Both the position numbers and the translations under genes were made by a program. A model generated the notes under the pieces. It ran no database searches. It was not told where the DNA came from and was given only the letters and a program-made list of their open reading frames with translations. From JAFGLY01 sp041309225 (GTDB lineage Bacteria; Myxococcota_A; UBA796; JAFGLY01), in contig JBFYZZ010000204.1 of NCBI GenBank assembly GCA_041309225.1, positions 1 through 10,379 of the forward strand: a stretch of DNA of 10,379 nucleotides, in the 5' to 3' direction. Below, one piece after another: positions 1 through 4,962 of this stretch (the first letter of the stretch is position 1; every line of letters begins with the position of its first letter).

Positions 1-122
1 AGCCCCCGCAGCCAGGGGCCGAAGGTCGCGCGCGCCTCCCAGGTCACGGCGGCGAAGTCCACGGGACGAAGCCCGGGTTGAGCGTTCTTGAGGACGAGTT
101 CGGTGGGGGATCGGGTGGTCAT
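1..122 (-). CDS. Partial hypothetical protein (N-terminus only)
   Basis: An open frame starts with ATG at 122 (reverse strand) and runs uninterrupted to the left window edge, giving 40 codons: it begins MTTRSPTELVLKNAQPGLRP and continues through VDFAAVTWEARATFGPWLRG. Third codon positions are nearly all G or C, as in the confirmed genes nearby, and a GGTGGGG stretch lies just upstream of the ATG, so it looks truly coding. There is no signal peptide or membrane segment in the visible part, and I do not recognise the family. It is transcribed divergently from the XRE-type regulator gene, with about 80 bases between the two starts, so the regulator may control both. The rest of the gene lies outside the window. 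Confidence 0.55.
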   Translation of the reverse strand, partial: MTTRSPTELVLKNAQPGLRPVDFAAVTWEARATFGPWLRG

Positions 123-203
123 GGCCCCACCGTAGCACGGACGAACCGAAAAGTACACAACTTCTCCTAGCCACCTCGTAACCCCGTAGACGAATCGGGA
201 ACG

Positions 204-223
204 ATGTGTAACGATGGACACAT
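204..223. promoter_or_regulatory. Inverted repeat over the XRE regulator start (possible autoregulatory operator)
   Basis: ATGTGT at 204-209 and ACACAT at 218-223 are perfect inverted 6-base arms separated by 8 bases. They lie exactly over the translation start of the helix-turn-helix gene. A related TACAC half-site sits at 154-158 in the divergent intergenic region. XRE-type repressors commonly bind such dyads at their own promoters. The operator role is inferred from position alone. Confidence 0.35.
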
Positions 224-506
224 GCGTACCACTCAACATCCCTCACCCTTCCGCTCCGCCTGGCTGCTCCGCGGCAACCGCGTGCGCGCGCTCCTCGGCC
301 GGCACAACATGACGCTCACCGAGGGTGCCGAGCGGCTCGGCGTCTCGCGCTCCTACTTCTCGCAACTCCTCGCCGGGAGGCGGGGGTTGTCCCCGAAGGT
401 GCGCCGTCGCCTGCTCGTGAGCGCGCCGTTCTCGGAACTCTCGCCCGACGACCTCTGGCGAGCGCCACCCGAGGAGCCGGACGAGGAGGTGGCCCGTGCC
501 TCGTAG
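204..506 (+). CDS. XRE-family helix-turn-helix transcriptional regulator
   Basis: A 100-residue cytoplasmic DNA-binding protein. Residues about 30-70 form a Cro/C1-type helix-turn-helix: MTLTEGAERLGVSRSYFSQL, then LAGRRGLSPKVRRRLL. The recognition helix is VSRSYFSQLLAGRR. A short C-terminal tail, FSELSPDDLWR, follows, then an acidic end. The length fits a minimal repressor with no effector domain. The start is uncertain: ATG at 204 has GGGA close by, and an in-frame ATG at 222 would remove only six residues. A perfect 6-base inverted repeat (ATGTGT...ACACAT, 204-223) spans both candidate starts and may be its own operator. Its stop overlaps the start of the next small gene by 11 bases, so the two are probably one operon. 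Such regulators are common on plasmids and integrative elements; the regulated genes here are unknown. Confidence 0.85.
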   Translation: MCNDGHMRTTQHPSPFRSAWLLRGNRVRALLGRHNMTLTEGAERLGVSRSYFSQLLAGRRGLSPKVRRRLLVSAPFSELSPDDLWRAPPEEPDEEVARAS

Positions 507-738
507 CGCGGGGCTCGTCGCCCGCGTCGTGCTCGTGCCCGGCGGGGCGGGCGCGGCGGACGCGCGCCGCCGCGTGGCCGACGTGCTGCTTCGCGCGGCC
601 CTCGCCAGGACGGAGCCGCCAGCGGTGGCGGAGCCGGCCTCGACTCCTACGCCGCCTCCGACGCCGACCCCGACGCCCACGCTGACGCCGGACCCGACCC
701 CCACCGCGTCCTCACCGCCCGGCGGGGAAGCTCCCTGA
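496..738 (+). CDS. Small hypothetical protein with Pro/Thr-rich C-terminal tail
   Basis: An 80-residue protein starting at GTG 496. A strong GAGGAGG ribosome-binding site lies about 7 bases upstream, inside the end of the regulator gene, which it overlaps by 11 bases. Residues 1-40 include the hydrophobic stretch VARVVLVPGGAGAADARRRV and a helix-like RVADVLLRAALAR. Residues about 48-70 are a low-complexity tail of repeated TP dipeptides (TPTPPPTPTPTPTLTPDPTP). Third-position GC is very high, which argues it is coding. There is no clear signal peptide or transmembrane helix. I do not recognise a family. The position between a regulator and a partition cassette suggests an element-maintenance accessory gene, but that is inference. 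The low-complexity tail could partly reflect GC-rich background. Confidence 0.6.
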   Translation: MPRSAGLVARVVLVPGGAGAADARRRVADVLLRAALARTEPPAVAEPASTPTPPPTPTPTPTLTPDPTPTASSPPGGEAP

Positions 739-744
739 CCCCCC

Positions 745-778
745 GGTCATATGGCGGCAATCCGGCGGCCATATGACC
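745..778. promoter_or_regulatory. 11-base inverted repeat GGTCATATGGC / GCCATATGACC upstream of parA (candidate centromere/operator)
   Basis: Perfect 11-base arms at 745-755 and 768-778 surround a 12-base spacer. Each arm contains CATATG, itself palindromic, and the two CATATG centres are 22 bases apart, about two helical turns, so bound dimers would lie on the same face of the DNA. A third identical 11-mer occurs at 855-865. The block sits in the 97-base gap before the ParA-type gene. In partition cassettes with ribbon-helix-helix partners, the partner usually binds repeats upstream of parA, serving as both centromere and operator. The binding protein here is inferred, not shown. Confidence 0.55.
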
Positions 779-790
779 CTCCCATGAACT

Positions 791-804
791 GCCGGAAAGC
801 CGGC
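791..804 (+). other. Small hairpin in the parA leader
   Basis: GCCGG (791-795) and CCGGC (800-804) pair across an AAAG loop, 31 bases before the parA start. It has no T-run and so is not a typical terminator. It could influence parA translation or be incidental in such GC-rich sequence. Confidence 0.25.
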
Positions 805-835
805 TTGCTCTCAACCCTTCTTCCAGAGGCTCCCC

Positions 836-1669
836 ATGTCGAGCACCCATGATCGCCATATGACCCCGCCCCGGGCCGTGCCCACCCTCCTCGTGCCGCC
901 GGAGGCCGCGAGCGACACCGCCGTCCCCCGGCTGCCGACCGTCGTGGTCTCCTCGTGGAAGGGAGGCGTCTGGAAGACGTGCCTCTCCGCGAGCATCGCT
1001 GAGCGCCTCGCCTTCGCCGGGCTCGACCTCCTCTACCTGGTCACCGACGACCAGCTCGACGCCCGCCGGCGGCTCGGGATCTCGGAGAGCGATCCGGACG
1101 TGGCGCGGGTCGGGCGCGGCGCCGGCAGCGTCACGGTGGTCGGGCTCGCGGGGCCCCACGCGGTGGACCTCCTCTACCGCTCGGGGCCGGGCCGGTTCGG
1201 GCGCTTCGACGGGATCGTGGTGGACACGCCACCGGTCAGGAAGGGAGGGAGCCTTCCCGGCGTGCTGCTCATCGCGCCCACCGACGGCGACGACGCCTCC
1301 GCGAACCTGATCCGGATGCTCCGCTCGACGCCCGCCAACACCGAGATCGTGCTCGTGCGGATCGAGCGCGTGCCGGAGGCAGAGTGGGCGCACGACGCCG
1401 GGGTGATCGCTGAGGCGTCGAACCGCTCCGAGGACCTCGTGTACCTCCCCGGCCCACTGCCCCGCACCGACGAGCTCCGGGATGCGCTCAACGGGGGCCG
1501 GTCGGTCTGGACGCTGGCCCGGCGGGGGGCGACGCGGGTGTTCCTCCAAGGCGTCGAATCGCTCGCGGGGGTGGCCTGGTCGCGCATCCGGCCGGAAACC
1601 GCGCTGCCCCCGCTCACCCCGACCGGTGCGACCTCGGTGCACATTCGGGGCTGGGACGACGATGCTTGA
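836..1669 (+). CDS. parA: ParA-family partition ATPase (MinD/ParA type)
   Basis: A 277-residue cytoplasmic ATPase of the deviant Walker A (ParA/MinD/Soj) family, which moves or positions DNA cargo by ATP-dependent nucleoid binding. The N-terminal ~33 residues are an extension. Beta-1 and the P-loop follow (PTVVVSSWKGGVWKTCLSAS, residues 34-53). A switch I-like LVTDDQ lies at 69-73, and the switch II/Walker B strand GIVVDTPP at 126-133. The signature lysine K42 and the phosphate-binding K47-T48 are present, but the glycine normally before K47 is tryptophan (KGGVWKT), which is unusual. ATG 836 follows GAGG by 6 bases; an alternative ATG at 860 lies within a CATATG repeat. The stop overlaps the next start by 8 bases, so the two genes are translationally coupled. 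The upstream CATATG repeats suggest autoregulation or a centromere. The family assignment is strong; whether the W46 variant hydrolyses ATP is unknown. Confidence 0.9.
   Translation: MSSTHDRHMTPPRAVPTLLVPPEAASDTAVPRLPTVVVSSWKGGVWKTCLSASIAERLAFAGLDLLYLVTDDQLDARRRLGISESDPDVARVGRGAGSVTVVGLAGPHAVDLLYRSGPGRFGRFDGIVVDTPPVRKGGSLPGVLLIAPTDGDDASANLIRMLRSTPANTEIVLVRIERVPEAEWAHDAGVIAEASNRSEDLVYLPGPLPRTDELRDALNGGRSVWTLARRGATRVFLQGVESLAGVAWSRIRPETALPPLTPTGATSVHIRGWDDDA
855..865 (+). repeat. Third copy of GCCATATGACC, inside the 5' end of parA
   Basis: This is the same 11-mer as the right arm at 768-778, in the same orientation, 87 bases further on. It lies within parA codons 7-10 and covers the alternative ATG at 860. 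Three exact copies of an 11-mer within 121 bases are unlikely by chance and suggest a binding site for the partition partner or another regulator. Confidence 0.5.
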
Positions 1670-2207
1670 TGCCGAGCGCGCCCGCGCCGAGGCCGACGCC
1701 GCCGAGCGTCGCGGCGCGGGTACGCTGTGGTCGGCCGGGCCGGTCGAGTGGGAGGGCGTCACGGCGGGCGCGGTCGCCCAGCCCGAGGTCGTGCCGGTAC
1801 TCGAGGATGCGGCGGACGAGCCGATGGCCGAGCGGCCGCGTGTCGCCGTCCTTCCCCGAGGCGAGCCGTACGGCGAGCCGCGCCGGGAGGCTGCCGCACG
1901 GGAGCCCACGGCGCTGCTCACCGCGCTCCTCGCGCGCCTGGAGACGGCGACGGCCACCGGCGGCGGTATGCCCGGCTGGCTGCTGGACGCGGTCGGGAAC
2001 CCGCTCACCTACGACGCGGCCAGGCCGAACCGGAAGGACGTGTGCGCGCGGGTGGACCCCGCCCTCTACCGGCAGCTGCAGGCCATGCAGGAGCGGCTCG
2101 GGCTCCGCACGACGGCGGGCGCCTGGGAGTACGTCCTGCGAGTTGGGTTGGCGGTGGGGGAGCGCGGCGCGACAACCAATCCAGGGTGGTCCCGTGGCCG
2201 CGTATAG
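1662..2207 (+). CDS. ParA-partner protein with C-terminal ribbon-helix-helix (centromere-binding candidate)
   Basis: A 181-residue protein whose ATG (1662) overlaps the end of parA by 8 bases. The N-terminal ~120 residues are Ala/Arg/Glu-rich and probably partly disordered or helical. A helical ALLTALLARLETATA segment lies near 84-98. Residues about 125-168 match a ribbon-helix-helix: the strand RKDVCARVDP, helix ALYRQLQAMQERLG, and helix TTAGAWEYVLRVGLAVG. ParG-type partition proteins also carry a C-terminal ribbon-helix-helix behind a flexible N-terminus that stimulates ParA, so this is the likely DNA-binding partner acting on the CATATG repeats upstream. It is much longer than ParG (about 76 residues), so the N-terminal part may have another role. 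No ParB-type signature is seen. The role is inferred from fold and gene order. Confidence 0.78.
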   Translation: MLDAERARAEADAAERRGAGTLWSAGPVEWEGVTAGAVAQPEVVPVLEDAADEPMAERPRVAVLPRGEPYGEPRREAAAREPTALLTALLARLETATATGGGMPGWLLDAVGNPLTYDAARPNRKDVCARVDPALYRQLQAMQERLGLRTTAGAWEYVLRVGLAVGERGATTNPGWSRGRV

Positions 2208-2230
2208 GGACGACATCCAGGCGCCAGGCG

Positions 2231-2257
2231 GAGCGCGGGTGAGCGTCGGGGGCGCTC
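2231..2257 (+). terminator. Possible weak terminator hairpin after the partition genes
   Basis: GAGCG (2241-2245) pairs with CGCTC (2253-2257) across TCGGGGG. An alternative pairing uses GAGCGC at 2231-2236. Only TT follows, so it is not a classic intrinsic terminator, but it is the only hairpin in the 163 bases between the RHH gene and the insertion sequence. Confidence 0.25.
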
Positions 2258-2276
2258 TTCCGCCCTCGCAGCGCCG

Positions 2277-2335
2277 GTCCACAACGCCACCCCGCCGAAG
2301 CCCCCTCCAAGGCTCGGATCGGCCTGTCCACAACG
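2277..2335 (+). repeat. Pair of GTCCACAACG direct repeats (possible DnaA-like boxes)
   Basis: GTCCACAACG occurs at 2277-2286 and again at 2326-2335, in the otherwise gene-free stretch between the partition gene and the IS1634 element. The core TCCACA resembles part of the DnaA box TTATCCACA, though neither copy is a full match. Origins often adjoin partition genes, so an origin or an additional partition site is possible. The evidence is only positional. Confidence 0.3.
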
Positions 2336-2370
2336 GGCGGTCCCGACCTGGTCCAGATCCGGTTCCTTCA

Positions 2371-2387
2371 GACCTGGGTTTCGGGCG
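2371..2387 (+). repeat. IS1634 left terminal inverted repeat
   Basis: GACCTGGGTTTCGGGCG matches the reverse complement of the right end (4316-4332) at 16 of 17 positions. Another GACCTGG lies just outside at 2345-2351. Confidence 0.7.
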
Positions 2388-2460
2388 GCTGAGAAGACGT
2401 TCCGACCAGAACAGGCTTTGAAGAGCACACTTGCCCCACACCCCTTCCGGACGCGTGTAT

Positions 2461-4164
2461 CTATACGCCGGGAGCAGGTGCCGGAAGGGGCTCGGTCGAG
2501 AGAACCTGCTTCGGCGGCTTGATCTTGAGCGCGGACAGGATCGCGGCAGCCTCGTGGGGCAGCTCGTTGGCCTGGAAGAATCGGTGCGAGTCGGTGTGGT
2601 ACTCGGTGGCCTGGAGGCGGTCGAGGGCGAGACGTGCACGGGCCCAGGACCGCCCGCTCTCGCGCTCGATGATGCGCTCGAAGAGGAGGGCGAGGACGCA
2701 GATCTTGACGTGCGTCTCGATGCGGCGGGGCAGCCAGTGGTTCATCGGGCTCATCTGGATCTGGACCGACTTGAGCGACCGGAAGCAGCGCTCGATGACC
2801 AGCAGGCTCTTGTAGGCGTCAGCCGCGTCGCGGACGGCCAGGCTGTCGTCGTTCGTGATCAGCACCCACTTCCCGTCGTAGCGGGCGGCTTCTCGGACCG
2901 CCTCGTGGTCCAGCCGGATCCGACCCTGCTTGTCGACCGCGACGTACCGGCCGTAGCGGCCCGAGGCGCGCAGTTCGGCGGCCCACTGCGCCTGGACCTC
3001 GGGGACCGGATGCCGGGCGAGCTCGGCCTCCAGCTCGCGCACGACCTGCTCGCGGTGCGCGGCTTGGCGCGCGGCCTGCGCCGGGTTGTAGCAGACGATG
3101 TACCGGCGTCGCAACTCGCCCTCGCCGACCACGACCTCCTTGGCGTGCAGGTTGTCCGCTACCCGCTTGTACCGGCCCGCGCGGCTCAAGACATCGTGCT
3201 TGATCTCGGAGACGCTGGCGGCCCGGCAGGCCAGCACGTACCGGCCGCACCCTCGCGCCAGCTCCTCCCGGTTCTCCGCCGAGTTCACGCCGGCTTCGGC
3301 GATGAACAACGCGCGGCCTAGCTTCCAGCCGCGCAGGTCCTCCCGGACGCGCTGCACCACCGAGACGTCCGCGGTGTTCCCCGGGAACACCCAGCTCCGG
3401 ACGGGCAGCCCCTCGCGGGTGACGGCAAGGGCCACCACCACCTGGACCGCCCAGGTTCCCTCCTTGGCATGGCCACGCTGGCGCAGGCCGGGGCCCTCCT
3501 CGTCCTCCTCGTCCTCCTCGTCCACCGAGAACGAGGCCGTGGTCGTGTCGAAGAAGATGAGGTCCACTTCGAGATTGTACAGGTTCGCCGTCTCGAAGAA
3601 GACTGCCTCCTCGAACCGCTCGCGATGCGCGTGGAGCAGGTCCATCGCCTCGTACATGTCGTCCCGGACGAGGCCCCAGCAGTCCGGCAGGTGGACCGTC
3701 TCCACCCAGCGCTCCCACACCCCCAGCTTGGAGGAGGGCTCCACGCTGAGCCGATTCGCCACCATCGCCAACAACGCTCGCTCGTAGGCAGGCTTCACAC
3801 CGTCCTCGACCGCGAGGGACCGGAGCAGCCGGTCGAGCCCGAGCCGCTCCCACAGGGCTTCGACCACCCACGGCACCCCGAGCGGGCGGGTCACGACCTG
3901 CTGGACGCCGGGGGGAAGGACGCCGCCGGGACGCGTCTCGTCTCCCCCGCTGGCCAGGTCCACGACTTCGGCGTCGCAGACCCGGGCGATGGAGCGGCAC
4001 AGGCGAACGAGCGCATCGCGATCCTGGGCGTCTGCCCTGCCGAAGTTGTGGATGATCTCGACCACGGAGCGACGACCCTCGGCGTCCCAGACGTTGTGGG
4101 CGAGCTGGTAGTACTCGACCGAGGAGCCATCGCGGTTCTGGCGGCGGGTGGTGCGCAGGTACAT
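2461..4164 (-). CDS. IS1634-family transposase
   Basis: A 567-residue DDE transposase, full length for the family. The N-terminus (MYLRTTRRQNRDGSSVEYYQ, then LAHNVWDAEGRRSVVEIIHNFGR) is the typical IS1634 opening. The catalytic core includes the first acid D206 in DLIFFDTTTASF. The second-acid region is LFIAEAGVNSAEN (residues 287-299), where family members usually have aspartate; here it is E290. The final E458 lies in LLVIERCFRSLKS. A run of acidic residues (DEEDEEDEEG, 215-224) comes from a 9-base tandem repeat. The C-terminus is Pro/Ala-rich. ATG at 4164 has only a weak ribosome-binding site (AGG close to the start). About 150 bases of element lie between the start and the right inverted repeat, presumably the promoter. 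The gene is intact; whether the D-to-E change leaves it active cannot be judged from sequence. Confidence 0.95.
   Translation of the reverse strand: MYLRTTRRQNRDGSSVEYYQLAHNVWDAEGRRSVVEIIHNFGRADAQDRDALVRLCRSIARVCDAEVVDLASGGDETRPGGVLPPGVQQVVTRPLGVPWVVEALWERLGLDRLLRSLAVEDGVKPAYERALLAMVANRLSVEPSSKLGVWERWVETVHLPDCWGLVRDDMYEAMDLLHAHRERFEEAVFFETANLYNLEVDLIFFDTTTASFSVDEEDEEDEEGPGLRQRGHAKEGTWAVQVVVALAVTREGLPVRSWVFPGNTADVSVVQRVREDLRGWKLGRALFIAEAGVNSAENREELARGCGRYVLACRAASVSEIKHDVLSRAGRYKRVADNLHAKEVVVGEGELRRRYIVCYNPAQAARQAAHREQVVRELEAELARHPVPEVQAQWAAELRASGRYGRYVAVDKQGRIRLDHEAVREAARYDGKWVLITNDDSLAVRDAADAYKSLLVIERCFRSLKSVQIQMSPMNHWLPRRIETHVKICVLALLFERIIERESGRSWARARLALDRLQATEYHTDSHRFFQANELPHEAAAILSALKIKPPKQVLSTEPLPAPAPGV
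3495..3521 (-). repeat. Three tandem copies of a 9-base unit in the transposase gene
   Basis: CCTCCTCGT is repeated three times exactly (3495-3503, 3504-3512, 3513-3521) on the plus strand. On the coding strand it encodes repeated Asp-Glu-Glu, giving an acidic loop shortly after catalytic D206. It is probably a slippage expansion in a surface loop. Confidence 0.7.
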
Positions 4165-4201
4165 GCCTAGTGACTAACCGTGTACCAGCGCATGGAGCAA
4201 G

Positions 4202-4341
4202 CAGGTCAGACACTTTACTAGTACGACCTCGTCGAGTCGTGTATCTATGCGTTTCGAGGTTCCGTCGTCGGAGATGCCGATGGCTACGAGATCGAGATCC
4301 CGCCGTGTGCCCGTTCGCCCGAAAGCCAGGTCAGACACTTT
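4202..4341. repeat. Two direct copies of CAGGTCAGACACTTT, 125 bases apart
   Basis: Exact 15-base copies lie at 4202-4216 and 4327-4341. The first is in the leader of the transposase gene; the second straddles the right terminus of the IS1634 element. A repeated site at the tip and subterminally may be a transposase binding site, or mark an IS end next to an older IS end. Confidence 0.5.
4316..4332 (-). repeat. IS1634 right terminal inverted repeat
   Basis: CGCCCGAAAGCCAGGTC is the reverse complement of the left end at 2371-2387 with one mismatch. It overlaps the second copy of the 15-base direct repeat. Confidence 0.7.
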
Positions 4342-4357
4342 TCAGGCTAACCGAACA

Positions 4358-4377
4358 CGCATGAGGCCGAGGATGCG
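4358..4377 (-). terminator. Hairpin directly after the cargo operon stop (weak terminator candidate)
   Basis: CGCAT (4358-4362) pairs with ATGCG (4373-4377). It lies one base beyond the stop codon of the last leftward operon gene. The stem is only 5 base pairs and no T-run follows on the transcribed strand, so the assignment is weak. Confidence 0.22.
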
Positions 4378-4378
4378 G

Positions 4379-4645
4379 TCAGTCGTTGGCTTCGACGGCA
4401 TAGGTGACCGTCGTAGGGACGCCGTTCACGACGCAGTCGATGACGACCAACTCCTCGCTGACGGTCACGCTGACGTCTCGAATGGCCCTCTTGCTGGACG
4501 GATCGGCGAGGACGTAGGTTCCGGGCTCAGGAGTCGCGGGAAAAGTGCAGGTCCCGCAGGAGTGGGCGAAAAGGTAGAGAATTGGAAGGGTCCAGGCAAG
4601 GGAGCGCGTGCCGGAGCGCCTGGGACAGGCGGGCTTGAGGATCAT
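4379..4645 (-). CDS. Small exported protein, possible lipoprotein (88 aa)
   Basis: The start is the ATG at 4645, chosen because it forms an ATGA overlap with the stop of the upstream gene and places a signal sequence at the N-terminus; longer in-frame starts read arginine-rich non-signal sequence. Residues 1-30 look like an export signal: basic CPRRSGTRS, hydrophobic LAWTLPILYLFA, then HSCGTC. C30 could be lipidated, but LFAHSC is a poor lipobox (Ala at -3, His at -2), so ordinary signal peptidase cleavage is equally possible. The mature part, about 55 residues, is beta-rich (GTYVLADPSSKRAIRDVSVT, then VSEELVVIDCVVNGVPTTVTYAV), suggesting a small compact domain. It is the last gene of the leftward cargo operon, 46 bases from the IS1634 end. 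Family not recognised. Confidence 0.65.
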   Translation of the reverse strand: MILKPACPRRSGTRSLAWTLPILYLFAHSCGTCTFPATPEPGTYVLADPSSKRAIRDVSVTVSEELVVIDCVVNGVPTTVTYAVEAND

Positions 4646-4962
4646 CGGCTCACCCGCGTGAGGTTCAGGGTGTGGTCCTCCGCGCCGGTGTCGCCATCGT
4701 TCATGAGGACGTGAAGGTCTGCCCCGTCGCCTTGTTGGATGAGGGTGCCCTCCTCCAGCCACCCGACATTCTCCCGCCTGCCGGCCGACCCCGTGTCGCG
4801 GTCCTCAGCAATGGAGATGAGCCTGAGGTCCCAGAAAGGGGCGCCGCACTCATGCGCCCAGGCGACGGTTGACAGGGCGGCTACGACAATGGCCACTAAG
4901 AAGAAACGGATTGCGTCAATTCGCGAGACCTGATGGGATGGCGAGGTGGGGGTCAATAGCAT
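4642..4962 (-). CDS. Small secreted protein with N-terminal signal peptide (106 aa)
   Basis: The start is ATG 4962, which overlaps the upstream metalloprotease-like gene by 10 bases. The much longer upstream open frame is discarded because it lies in a second frame over a coding region. Residues 15-36 form a clear Sec-type signal: RIDAIRFFLVAIVVAALSTV, with an AWA cleavage site before HECGAPFWD at residue 37. The predicted mature protein is about 70 residues, acidic, with one cysteine and short beta-like stretches (WDLRLISIAED, GTLIQQGDGADLHVLMND). It ends TLNLTRVSR, and its stop overlaps the next ATG as ATGA, so the two exported proteins are translationally coupled and probably made in step. 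No recognised domain. Likely periplasmic or outer-surface in a Gram-negative cell; function unknown. Confidence 0.7.
   Translation of the reverse strand: MLLTPTSPSHQVSRIDAIRFFLVAIVVAALSTVAWAHECGAPFWDLRLISIAEDRDTGSAGRRENVGWLEEGTLIQQGDGADLHVLMNDGDTGAEDHTLNLTRVSR

Larger units (their letters stand above)
2371..4332 (-). mobile_element. IS1634-family insertion sequence (IS4-like DDE)
   Basis: A roughly 1.96 kb element with one leftward transposase gene. The ends are defined by inverted repeats: GACCTGGGTTTCGGGCG at 2371-2387 and CGCCCGAAAGCCAGGTC at 4316-4332, matching at 16 of 17 positions when one is reverse-complemented. Size, single gene and DDE transposase fit the IS1634 family. No clear target duplication is visible just outside (CCTTCA versus AGACAC), though family members can make duplications of variable length. 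The right end could extend to about 4341, because a 15-base repeat crosses the boundary there. The element lies 46 bases beyond the last cargo-operon stop and about 160 bases after the partition cassette. Confidence 0.75.

Noticed and set aside
647..2008. Long reverse-strand open frame (453 codons) opposite parA and the RHH gene
   Set aside because: It is antisense to two well-supported overlapping genes; its protein is low-complexity Arg/Pro/Ser-rich with no domain. Such long shadows are expected at very high third-position GC.
2431..3321. Forward open frame of 296 codons opposite the IS1634 transposase
   Set aside because: It is fully antisense to a recognised transposase with intact motifs; the translated sequence shows no domain.
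2454..4248. CGTGTATCTAT present at 2454-2464 and 4238-4248 as a possible target duplication of IS1634
   Set aside because: The left copy includes the transposase stop codon and both copies lie inside the inverted repeats, so they cannot be the flanking duplication; they may be chance or internal sites.
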